A stretch of 64,000 nt of DNA from Siphonodentalium dalli (Eukaryota; Mollusca; Scaphopoda; Gadilida; Siphonodentaliidae), in NCBI GenBank assembly GCA_032622095.1, contig CP136063.1, positions 213,545,982 through 213,609,981 of the forward strand, in the 5' to 3' direction. The notes under the pieces are model-generated. The model made no database searches and was not told where the DNA came from. It saw nothing but the letters and a program-made list of their open reading frames with translations. A program made the translations under genes and the position numbers. Every line of letters begins with the position of its first letter. Position 1 is the first letter of the stretch. Positions 34,564 through 44,985 of this stretch are shown here, piece by piece.

Positions 34564-34578
34564 GATATATATTTATTA
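34563..34578 (-). promoter_or_regulatory. Candidate TATA element of the lectin gene
   Basis: The minus strand reads AATAAATATATATCG about 190 bp upstream of the chosen ATG. Transcription starting 25-30 bp downstream would begin inside the half-copy of a foldback repeat at 34502-34563. The only support is position and AT composition. Confidence 0.25.
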
Positions 34579-34749
34579 CACTCATTTCCATTGAAAAACG
34601 CCGTTAATTAAAAATCATAATGTCACTTGTGAATTATGTCATTTCTCGTGACGTCATTGACGTTATGTTGCTTACTGATCTAGACTGAATTTCTGATTCT
34701 AATAAACTATTAATCATATTTTAATCAAATTGATGAAGAAATGTAGTAA

Positions 34750-34924
34750 AGAGAGTTATCAACTGGTTCCGAGCATTACGTTAAATAATTCACTCGAGAC
34801 GAGAGACGTTTTAGGTAAGAAACTCGTGCGCTAACGCGCAATCGTTTCTTACCGACGTCTCTCGCCTCTCGTGAATTAGTTAACGTAACGCTCGGAACCA
34901 ATTGATTACTCTCTATAACTTACA
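34750..34924. repeat. Palindromic foldback (MITE-like), about 175 bp
   Basis: AGAGAGTTATCAACTGGTTCCGAGC at the left pairs with GCTCGGAACCAATTGATTACTCTCT at the right. Inside are ACGTTAAATAATTCACT / GTGAATTAGTTAACGT, GAGACGAGAGACGT / ACGTCTCTCGCCTC and GTAAGAAAC / GTTTCTTAC. The loop is TGCGCTAACGCGCA. No coding content. Confidence 0.88.
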
Positions 34925-34934
34925 CGTGAGTGGC

Positions 34935-35112
34935 GCATCACGTTGGGTGAAATATTACCCAAATTGGGTAAAATGTGTGCCCAACACAATGGTGCATATA
35001 GCACCACGCCAACGTTTAGTAACTTTTTACTTTTTTTGCTGAGTAAAACATGTTACCCAGTTTGGGCCTATTTTACCCATTGTTGGGCAATGTTTTTACT
35101 CAAAGCAGGATC
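34935..35112. repeat. Cluster of short palindromes, motif TTACCCAA/TTGGGTAA
   Basis: GTTGGGTGAAATATTACCCAAATTGGGTAAAAT is followed by GCCCAACA, TTTACTCAG-like, TTACCCAGTTTGGGC and TTTTACCCATTGTTGGGCAA. Several copies of the same word alternate in orientation over 180 bp. Confidence 0.65.
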
Positions 35113-35437
35113 GTATTTTTTAAGTTAAATATATTTAAGTAATAATTACTACTGGCCTCGATATATTCAAGGGTTGTAAGGACCCCAGGGCGTGCTGGTG
35201 ACACCGATGCCGTTAGGCGGAGGTGTTATGGACATACGAAGCTTCTTTTCAACCCATGAATACAGCTGAGAGCAGTAGGTCGTCGTCTCAATCAAACAAT
35301 TGTTCACTGCCTTCTCAAAACCCATTAAAACTGCTCACAATGACTGTCGCCAAAGTCAATTGAATTTTTGTCACAAATGTCCGACAGATCACGTCGAATG
35401 CATCCATAACTTTGATATATATATATATATATATATA
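35113..35437. other. Unassigned sequence ending in a (TA)n tract
   Basis: No gene recognised. The (AT)n tract at 35415-35437 is interrupted by the Helitron-like pair and resumes at 37255. Confidence 0.45.
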
Positions 35438-36328
35438 TCTATTATATATTTTGGAAGATCTGTTTGTGTGTTTGTGTGTTTGTGTGTAATCGATGGACTC
35501 GAAAATGGCCCAGCCGATTTCGATGAAACTTGGTATGTGGGGGTATTTTCGGGCCAGGAGCAACATAGGCCTATTAATTTGTCCGTGCGAGGTCAACTTT
35601 TCACGTGCCGAGGTCAAATCTGTTTTTACGCCGTTTTGCGCTAATATATTTCAGTTCGGTGCTTACAAATCGATTCGAAACAGCGCGAATAATAACATGC
35701 CAGTCATAATAATGACATTATGAGAATATTTCGTGTTTCCTCTTTCCAACGATATATAATATGTATGTATCCGTTTTAGTTATCTGCCTCAATTATTAAG
35801 AAGAAGTGGTACGATCTTCTATCAGGGTAAAAACAATGCGTAACTTCTATGACGTCGTTAGAGGTCATAAAGTTAGATCACGTTAACTCTTCTCCGGCCG
35901 ATGCATTTGACTGTTTCAGACGTCTTGGCGATATCTCGGGCACCGATGGTAATTTATCTTTACGTTGAAACATATATGAGGCGCGTTTATATACTTGAGT
36001 GGAAATCAAATCGGGTTAAACTGGCGGATTTTTACGGACGAAATTTGATGCATAGGGTATCTCGGTATCCGCTGGGCCGATTTCCCGGTATCCGCTGGGC
36101 CGATTTCCACCATTTTTGGGGTGTTGGTGTTTGACCCCACCTGACCTTCAAAATGGTCAATTCAAGGTCAAATCGGGTAAAACCGGATGGATTTCGACGG
36201 GTACTTTTGTCGGGTACTTTTGTTCGGGCACTGTGTTTTGGACGGGTCAAATCGTGACCCCACTTGACCTTGGCCTTCAAAATAGACAATTCAAGGTCAA
36301 ACCCGGACGAAGTCGGGTCACCTTCTAG
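35438..36328 (+). mobile_element. Helitron-like non-autonomous element, copy p1
   Basis: 5' TCTATTATATATTTTGGAAG, preceded by A. It ends CCCGGACGAAGTCGGG-TCACCTT-CTAG. Shares both ends, the ATCGATGGACTCGAAAATGG region and the CAACGATATATAATATGTATG region with m2/m3, but is on the opposite strand. It carries several AAGGTCA words near its 3' end. No coding capacity. Confidence 0.78.
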
Positions 36329-37253
36329 TCTATTATATATTTTGGAAGATCTGTTTGTTTGTTTGTGTGTTTGTGTGTTTGTGTGTAATCGATGGACTCG
36401 AAAATGGCCCAGCCGATTTCGATGAAACTTGGTATGTGGGGGTATTTTCGGGTCAGGACTAACATAGGCCTATTAATTTGTCCGTGCGAGGTCAACTTTT
36501 CACGTGCCGAGGTCAAATCTGTTTTTACGCCGTTTTGCGCTAATATATTTCAGTTCGGTGCTTACAAATCGATTCCAAACAGCGCGAATAATAACATGCC
36601 AGTCATAATAATGACACTATGAGAATCTTTCGTGTTTCCTCTTTCCAACGATATATAATATGTATGTATCCGTTTTAGTTATCTGCCTCAATTATTAAGA
36701 AGAAGTGGTACGATCTTCTATCAGGGTAAAAACAATGCGTAACTTCTATGACGTCGTTAGAGGTCATAAAGTTAGATCACGTTAACTCTTAACAGGCCGA
36801 TGCATTTGACTGTTTCAGACGTCTTGGCGATATCTCGGGCACCGATGGTAATTTATCTTTACGTTGAAACTTGATAATTAATGAGCGTGTGTATATGAGG
36901 CGCGTTTATATACTTCAGTGGAAATCAAATCGGGTTAAACTGGCGGATTTTTACGGACGAAATTTGATGCATAGGGTATCTCGGTATCCGCTGGGCCGAT
37001 TTCCCGGTATCCGCTGGGCCGATTTCCACCATTTTTGGGATGTTGGTGTTTGACCCCACCTGACCTTGACCTTCAAAATGGTCAATTCAAGGTCAAATCG
37101 GGTAAAACCGGATGGATTTCGACGGGTACTTTTGTCGGGTACTTTTGTTCGGGCACTGTGTTTTGGACGGGTCAAATCGTGACCCCACTTGACCTTGGCC
37201 TTCAAAATAGACAATTCAAGGTCAAAGCCCGGACGAAGTCGGGTCACCTTCTA

Positions 37254-37254
<1 letters not shown>
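36329..37254 (+). mobile_element. Helitron-like non-autonomous element, copy p2
   Basis: Begins with TC immediately after the CTAG of p1 and ends CTAG at 37251-37254, followed by T. Nearly identical to p1, with small indels (for example an extra TTGATAATTAATGAGCG segment near 36870 and an extra TTGACC near 37064). Confidence 0.78.

Positions 37255-37304
<50 letters not shown>
37255..37304. repeat. (TA)n microsatellite
   Basis: About 50 bp of pure TA directly after the Helitron-like pair. Together with 35415-35437 it suggests insertion into a pre-existing TA tract. Confidence 0.95.
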
Positions 37305-37309
<5 letters not shown>

Positions 37310-38200
37310 ATTTGTTCACGCAAACCCCGGGATGGATGAAAATCGGGACCGGGTTTCAAGCTTGATTTGGTTTGGGGAACATCTCGATGTACCATTCCGA
37401 TCGACACATGGCTATTTCGATAAGAAATGAGAATTTGTTCACGCAAATATGAAGCAATGAACACTCATACTGAGTCCGTGTCTCCATAACTCTGACATAT
37501 ATATATACGCCAGTACCAGTAATCGTATGGTCACAGATGCAATTTCGGAGGAAGTGCATTGACATGTTTCCAGAATGGCAGATCAAGAATTTCGAAGGTA
37601 GTGGGTTCGAACCCATGTTCAGACTGATACGCTTCCTAACTCTCGGTGAAAGGGCTTCCCTTTTAAGGATGTCCCCGTAGCCGAGGTGGTTAGGTCTTGG
37701 ATAAGATCATCACAGACTGGGCTAGACGAGGTTGGCGCGGGTTCGAACCCCGGCATGGATGAAAATCGGGACCGGTTTTCAAGCTTGATTTGGTTTGGGG
37801 AACATCTCGATGTACCATTCCGATCGACACATGGCTATTTCGATAAGAAATGAGAATTTGTTCACGCAAATATGAAGCAATAAACACTCATACTGAGTCC
37901 GTGCCTCCATAACTCTGACGTGTCAGTAATCATATATTGCCACAGATGCAATTTCGCAGGAATTGCGTTTTGCTGTTCCAGAATGGCAGATCAAGAATTT
38001 CGGAGCAAGTGGATTCCAAACCATGTTCAGACTGATACGCTTCCCAACTCTTGGTGAAAGTGCTTCCTTCTTAAGGATGTCCCAGGAGCTGAGGTGGTTA
38101 GGTCGTGGATAAATTCTTCACGAGGTTGGCGCGAATTCGAACCCCGAAATGGGCGAAAATAGGGACCGATTTGCAAGCTTGGTCTGGTTTGAGGGATTTC
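37305..38200 (+). repeat. Tandem array of tRNA-derived SINE units, period about 410-420 bp
   Basis: AACATCTCGATGTACC recurs at 37379 and 37801, and CAGAATGGCAGATCAAGAAT at 37571 and 37979. The unit head at 37669-37760 carries a tRNA-like A box (TAGCCGAGGTGGT, 37678-37690) and B box (GGTTCGAACCC, 37740-37750). The next unit head is near 38076. A second B-box-like word (GGGTTCGAACCCA) lies at about 37604-37616. The acceptor stem cannot pair, so this is not a functional tRNA. There are two complete-looking units and partial ones at both ends. Confidence 0.75.
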
Positions 38201-38941
38201 TCAAATTTGTTTATTTATATTCATTTGTAATTTATTATGTGTATGTTTGAATTGAATTGAATTCAAATTATCGGAGGGCGTTCGTTTGGGTGAGGGCCCC
38301 GAATGTGAATTTCGACGGACCCGTGGACCAGTCCTTTTCTCAACTTGACGAATTTTAATTTGTATTCCCCTCGATACGTAATTAAAAAATTTCACCAGGT
38401 ACCTGAAACCTTCCAACTGATCAAAAATTCTAACCAACCACAAACTACCGACTATAATAAGACATTTTCAAACCGAGTGGGAATTAATATCACATTTTAT
38501 TGAAAATAGGAGCATATCAATTTTCTTGTATAATGCATGCAATCAATTTGATACATTTTAACGCTCGTGGAAATGTTCGGAGCATAGCAAGCGGGATAAC
38601 GCAATCTCTATATGCGATCGCCTGGAAGTTTCGTGACGGTCTGTTCTAAAATATCAACGAAAAAATGTCCTGATTCATTATCACATTATATAAGAACATA
38701 TCAATACAAAATCAATATAATTGACACAATCGCTTCCAGACAGGTGTCTTCGACTCATATTTATTATTTTCATAATTATTTCAATACTTATTCATAATAC
38801 CGCCTACCGTTTAAATATGTCTAGTCTAGCATCACACATGTTTATACTAATTATTTGTTGGAGAATTAAACTATAAGAACAATATAAATATACAGTACGT
38901 CTGTAGTTACGAACTGTTGTTGATGCAGTGCGATATTTTCA
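38201..38941. other. Unassigned sequence
   Basis: No gene or repeat family recognised. Confidence 0.35.
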
Positions 38942-39382
38942 AATTTTTAACATTTTAACCAATGTGGACCGATGCATCCAAAACACCGTGACCATCATCA
39001 GTTTCACCACCATCATCAGTATCATCATAATTATCACCACCATTATAACCACCATTATCAGTACCATCATCATTATCACTTCCACCATCACCATCAACGC
39101 AAACATAACCATGATCATCATCAAAATCATCACCATCATTAGCATTACCACCATCGCCATCACCAAGACGGTCCGCCATTAGAATTTTTAACATTTTAAC
39201 CAATGTGAACCGATTCATCCCAAACCCCGTGACCATCATCAGTTTCACCACCATCATCAGAATCATCATCATTATCACTTCCACCATCACCATCATCGCA
39301 AACATAACCACGATCATCGTCAAAATCATCACCATCATTAGCATCACCGTCATCGCCATCACCAAGACGGTCCGCCATTAGA
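38942..39382. repeat. Duplicated ATC-rich minisatellite
   Basis: Two direct copies, 38942-39184 and 39185-39382, each start TTTTAACATTTTAACCAATGTG and end CACCAAGACGGTCCGCCATTAGAA. The interiors are CATCAT/CACCATC trinucleotide-rich and differ in length by about 45 bp. The Met/Val-rich and Asp-rich frames on the minus strand are by-products of the repeat. Confidence 0.85.
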
Positions 39383-39453
39383 AACAACATCGATGCTGAA
39401 CCTCAATAAAACAGTAAGAACATAACATGCAGTAAGTTACATTTCGCGAACAA

Positions 39454-39473
39454 TCTATATCTATATTTGCGAA

Positions 39474-39528
<55 letters not shown>

Positions 39529-39967
39529 GTTCTATAGAAATTTACAGGGGACCATCTAGATGATGCCAAAGGGGTCTACTAGGGGTAGCTTTTTACGAGA
39601 AAGATAATGGTCGGGGTTATAATTTTCTAAAGTGACGCCGTTATTGTCAGGGGCAGTAAAGGGGGAGGGGCATAAAAAAAATTGTCGCCGATTGCCACCA
39701 AACTTATATATAATTATTCCCATAATATGAGGAATCTAATGGCGTGGTTTAAATATGGTAAAAGTCGCGCCGTTCGCGTCAGGGGTGCCCGGAAGGGGGG
39801 TAGGCAGATTTTTTTACTGTAGCCGATTGCCACGAAACTTACATATAATCATCCCCTTGATATGAAGAATCCGACGTTGTGGTTTAAATATGTCAAAAGT
39901 TGCGTCATTTGAGTCAGGGATGAACGGAAGGGGAGAGGGGCACCAAAATTGATAAAACTAATTTTAG
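39454..39967 (+). mobile_element. Duplicated 5' end (stub) of the second Helitron-like family
   Basis: 514 bp, nearly identical to the first 514 bp of the following element. It starts with A|TCTATATCTATATTTGCG and includes a (GTCT)n run at 39475-39529. It stops exactly where the next TCTATATC begins. Confidence 0.8.
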
Positions 39968-39987
39968 TCTATATCTATATTTGCGAA

Positions 39988-40034
<47 letters not shown>

Positions 40035-42731
40035 GTTCTATAGAAATTTACAGGGGACCATCTAGATGATGCCAAAGGGGTCTACTAGGGGTAGCTTTTT
40101 ACGAGAAAGATAATGGTCGGGGTTATAATTTTCTAAAGTGACGCCGTTATTGTCAGGGGCAGTAAAGGGGGAGGGGCATAAAAAAAAATTGTCGCCGATT
40201 GCCACCAAACTTATATATAATTATTCCCATAATATGAGGAATCTAATGGCGTGGTTTAAATATGGTAAAAGTCGCGCCGTTCGCGTCAGGGGTGCCCGGA
40301 AGGGGGGTAGGCAGATTTTTTTACTGTAGCCGATTGCCACGAAACTTACATATAATCATCCCCTTGATATGAAGAATCCAACGTTGTGGTTTAAATATGT
40401 CAAAAGTTGCGTCATTTGAGTCAGGGATGAACGGAAGGGGAGAGGGGCACCAAAATTGATAAAACTAATTTTAGCGCCGATTTCTACCAAATTGATATAT
40501 ATTCTTCTTCATGATACAATGAATCTAATTGTGCGATTTAACAACGCCAAATTGTTGTTTTTGGATGAGATATTGGGAGGGGTGGGCACTAAATTTGATA
40601 ATAAGTCGCCGATTGCCACCACACTTATACAAAATCCTCCCCATGGTATGAGGAGTCTAATTGTATGGCTTTTATCTGTAAAATGTGGCCTCATTCGAGT
40701 CAGGGTTGCATTGAAAGGGACAGGGGCACCAAAATTGATGCAAAAATATTTTTAGCGCCAATTTCCACCAAATTGATACACGTTCTTATCCTTCTTATCC
40801 ATGATACGATGAATCTAATCGTGATTTAAAGACGCCATAGTGGTGCTGTTTGTGTGAGAGATGGAGAGGGGATGGATTGTCACCAAATTTTATAAAAAAA
40901 ATTGTTTAGTTGCCGATTATCACTAAACTTATAAACAATCATCTCCATGATATCAGGAGTGTAATCGTGTGGTTTAAGGATGTCACAAGTTGGGCCATTC
41001 GAGTCAGTGGTATATAGAGATGAGAGGGACACAACAAATTATATTTATAAGTTTAGTGCCGATTTCCACCAGATTGACACATCTTCTTCTCCGTGATACG
41101 AGGAATCTTATCGTGTGACTTAGATACACCAAATTGGTGCCCTATGGGTGAGAGATATGGGGACCTTAAATTTGATACGAATTTGTATACTCGCCAATTT
41201 TCACCAATTTCATATATATGCATCTCTAATCGCCAATGAGTCTTAGTGTGTGTAGCTTGAGTCCGAAATAGGGACGGGAGGGTCACCAAAACTGATACAA
41301 AATATTTTTAGTACCAATTACCATCAAATTCAGACACGTTCTTCTCAAATGATACAAGAAATAAAATCGTGCTGTCTGTCTGTCTTTTTGTCTGTCTGTG
41401 TGCGTTCTATATATAACTTCACGCGGACGGTACAATCGAGATGGCACCAAGGCGTTCTAAGAGGGGTAACTTTTTATAAGGAAGATAATGGTGCGGGTTG
41501 AAATTTTTCTGAAATGAAGCTGTTGGTGGGAGGGGAAATTTTAAAAATATGGTGAAATAGTTTTGTCGCTGATTTCCACCAAACGAATACATAATCACTT
41601 TCGCAATATGGCGTTAAATCACATTTGGTGTCGTTTGCGTCACGGATGGCGAGCGGATATGCACTATCATTGGTAAGATTGCTATTCGCCGATATCCACA
41701 TATAAGTTATATGCAGTCACTAGGCCATCTCCATATCATTTTAAGTAGTTGGTCGTTCACATTTCACAATTCCGACATATGGTGACCCACATAAGTCACT
41801 TGAACAATTATATCTTCTTAACAGTCATATTTATATGGGAATGGCAATCAAGGCATTCACACAATGAGCTAGCAAAAGAGATAACTAGAAGAAGCATTAA
41901 ACGTATATTTATCATTCTATTGAAGAGATACATATATTCGTGCAAACTGAGAGACCTCAAACCGTCAGAGGATTGCATATATATAATAACAAAATTGAGT
42001 CTGTTCCATTCAATACAGTTTCCACAAAAAGTTACAATTTGTCAAGAGATATGGAGGACTGTTCAAAAATAGTGGTAACAGTGTTCATGCAGTCAAATAT
42101 AGTTTCTTCTGATATACAAGAAAATGCAGTTAGTAACACAAGACTTTTCAGGATCCTACCAATACTGACATCTGACAAGGGTTTTAGAACAGACTCATCG
42201 ACTGACATAAACAACTCAAAATCTCGCTCTGTGCCTGGCACATGTAGCTGATATATGTGCGCAGCAACATTTCGTTTAAACTAAGAATATGTAGTCAATA
42301 TATAGCACCTGGAAATTTCATTGAAACATCTGTATCTTCATGGAGATATGATAGCCAGGTGTCCTCGAGATCTTAGTCCAACCCACTAGATTGATTGATA
42401 CATCTCAATATGTAAAACCAAATTATCATCTTTTATCGAATTAATGGGTTTATGATGTTCATGTATCATATTATAACGTCTAATGTATACGCAGTTGTAA
42501 ATAAATAAATACTTCATTATTGGTGGAACGGATTAATCGCGATAAACACAATGACAATTGACAAGGTGAGCCACTACTTATATTCCATGACTGTAATAAC
42601 CATATTTTGTTATTCTATTTGAATATACAATTTATGAGAAAACGTATAACACTTTAAGCAAGAGCATTCTCTATTCCCAACAAATATCCACAGCATACAT
42701 TAACCTGGGCAACGCCGGGTAACCCTGCTAG
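39968..42731 (+). mobile_element. Helitron-like non-autonomous element, second family (copy A)
   Basis: 5' TCTATATCTATATTTGCGAATG then (GTCT)n. The 3' end is ACCTGGGC-AAC-GCCGGGT (a hairpin), AACCCTG, then CTAG followed by T. The interior from about 40190 to 41700 is a chain of degenerate units of about 150 bp (ACCAAACTTATA, ATGATATGAGGAATCTAAT, GGTTTAAATATG, GAGTCAGGG, GGGGCACCAAA-TTGATA). No helicase or other protein domain is visible. It is the uninterrupted counterpart of the copy at 54262-62599. Confidence 0.75.
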
Positions 42732-43129
42732 TACCATATATAGCACTACACCCGCGGGCTGCACGCGCACTGAAATTGCTCAGAGAAAGCGCCGCTGTTA
42801 CTACGCATCTATAGCATTGTATGAACTGAAGATGAATAAATAATTTTCACATTGAAGCTGTCGAGTGGTATGTTTTCATTATATATCAGTCGGCGTTGGA
42901 GATAAGCGGGTATCACTTTACTTTATTACATGCATGTTTGCCTGTTATGGAGATCATTTCCCTTTCATGGCAAATACCTGCTTTAATAATTGTATTTGTA
43001 TCTCTAGCACGCGCAACATATCGCCCACTTTGGTATCTGACCAATAGTGCCCATATTAACTGGAAACGTAGCTTTGTGTCACATTATATTTTTCCATCGC
43101 TCACCTGCCGTGTATAAGTTATTTGAAAC
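42732..43129. other. Unassigned sequence
   Basis: Nothing recognised between the Helitron-like element and the palindrome cluster. Confidence 0.35.
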
Positions 43130-44160
43130 ACCAAATCAGTTTATTGGATTCTTCATTTTGTCCCAATAGCGGAACTAATGAAATTGGTTCTTCACTGAAA
43201 AAAGAACCACTTGGTTCTTCGTTGAAACTTTCTGAAGAACCAACTGATTCTACACGGGGGGGGGGGGTTGCTGTAGAACCATTTGGTTCATTTGCCGTGA
43301 AAAACCAAACAAGGAATTGTGTGTCTCAGAAAGCACCCATGCGAAGAACCAAACGAAGAACTAAACGCGGACAAAGAAGCAAATTCTATATACATCAATA
43401 TATATTTGTCCATATAGCGATACAAATGAGGTATTGTTTTTGGTAAGAACCAGTTGGTTCTTACTTGGTTCTATGTCAGAATCAAATATTCTTTCTGTTG
43501 TTCTTCGGGAATAACCAAGTGGTTCTTCGCAAAGAACCAATCTTATGACAATATATAGTCTGGTTCTTGAGAATTTTCATGAATTTGGTTCTTTGGGGAA
43601 AAATGATTCTTCGCGAAGATTGGTTCTTAACATACTTTATGAATGTTCTTAATAAATAACCAATCCATCATATTAAGGTGGTTCTTTGTGACGAACCAAC
43701 GGGTTGTTTGTGAAGAACAACATTATTAGTGCTTTTGGAAATAATGTCCCGTGACACTATGTGTAGCTAATAAGTACGCTGGATGTGTCTTTGTTTCTGA
43801 ATGTTCTATTAGTTCATAAATACGTTATACTGTTTAAAATTGAATTTACATGTTGGTACACAGAATAGACCCGGAACATTATATTGATAACTCGAAACAG
43901 TCTAGGCATGTGTGCATTGGTATTTCAAAGGAATCCCGCTTGACTTAGTATTCCCCATATAATCTTAACTCCAAACGCGTGGATATAACTTTAAATTTTA
44001 AACTATGACAGTTAATCTAGGCCGTGTTCCAACAAATACTTTGAATTCGAAGAACGAAACTTAGGATTTGGTTCCGATGGAAGCAATGCAGTGCGTAACC
44101 AAACTGTTTGGTTCAGTGTCGGTATTTGGTTCTCCGAGGAACCAAATTTGGAGCTGATTT
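43130..44160. repeat. Cluster of short palindromes, motif AAGAACCAA/TTGGTTCTT
   Basis: More than twenty copies of GAACCAA or TTGGTTC, often back-to-back (AAGAACCACTTGGTTCTTC, AAGAACCAGTTGGTTCTTAC, AACCAAGTGGTTCTTCGC), spread over about 1 kb. Spacers are unrelated, and include a G tract at 43256-43267. This is the largest of six such clusters in the window. Confidence 0.75.
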
Positions 44161-44329
44161 ATTAGTGCACGATGCCATGACTATCTCATACTATGCGGTC
44201 ACGGGGTCAGCCAAGGGTGGTGAATTCACATGTAATCTAGAATAATTATGTATATTTCTTATTTTCTTACAAGTGTTTCAACACCGTTGACGTTACCATG
44301 ATGTGTATATCGCTTTGAATTGAGGAATG

Positions 44330-44985
44330 GTTTCCAAATGTGTATATTGGTTTACCGAATTAGTGCAGCGGTCAAACGACAAAAGTGGTCGGGTACCCCT
44401 ACCCACGGTAGAACGAGTTGAAACCAATCGTTTTAAAGGAGAAACATATATTTTTCACGAAATTGATAGTGAAAAATATTGGAATTGTTGGTGGCTATTG
44501 TCAAATCGACGATGAAAGATACCCACCAGTCACTTTTTCCAGTAATTAACGATTTTGGTCAGGCGAACGCTGTGGCGAAGTTCTAACTTATTTGCCAATA
44601 TTGTTTGTGTTAATATTACCATATCATACCATATCTCTACTTTATATGAAACAATTGTTAGTTAATTTTATTTTCCTGCCATTTGGAGGCGAAACATTTA
44701 TTTTCTGCGGAAAAATCTCTCTTTTTCACAGAAATATTTTTTTTCAAACATTATCATTTAAACGGATATTGTAAGAACGCCAACATATTTAATCCATATG
44801 GTGTAGTAGTTATCTAACAAGCATACGGAGAAAGAAGTTAACAGAAAGTTTAAACGGTTTGCGAGATACTTGATTTTGGCTTCCCTCCCCCAAACACGTT
44901 TTGGTCGAAAAATTAAATATTTTTGATAACGACTTTACAACAATGTTCTAATTGATCTTAATGTGACTCGATATGAATCGTGTAC
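44330..44985 (+). repeat. Left arm of a 0.65-kb inverted pair
   Basis: Matches 49160-49800 in inverted orientation: GGGTACCCCTACCCACGGTAGAAC, GGTGGCTATTGTCAAA, GATACCCACCAGT, AAAATCTCTCTTTTTCACAGAAAT, CATATGGTGTAGTAGTTATCT and TTTGCGAGATA all have inverses there. The two arms are 4.2 kb apart. Possibly the ends of a decayed DNA transposon. Confidence 0.75.

Noticed and set aside
37669-37760. Functional tRNA gene (Ser/Leu-like A and B boxes)
   Set aside because: The acceptor stem cannot pair and the same head recurs in a SINE-type tandem unit.
38939-39390. Asp-Gly- or Met-Val-rich proteins
   Set aside because: Translations of the duplicated CATCAT/CACCATC minisatellite in different frames.
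41749-42251. Plus-strand frames of 103-107 codons
   Set aside because: They lie within the Helitron-like element, and the antisense of the same DNA in copy B is open too; no domain.
39968-42731. Autonomous Helitron with Rep/helicase gene
   Set aside because: No Rep (HxH, YxxxY) or helicase motif in any frame; the interior is only 150-bp repeats, so it is non-autonomous.
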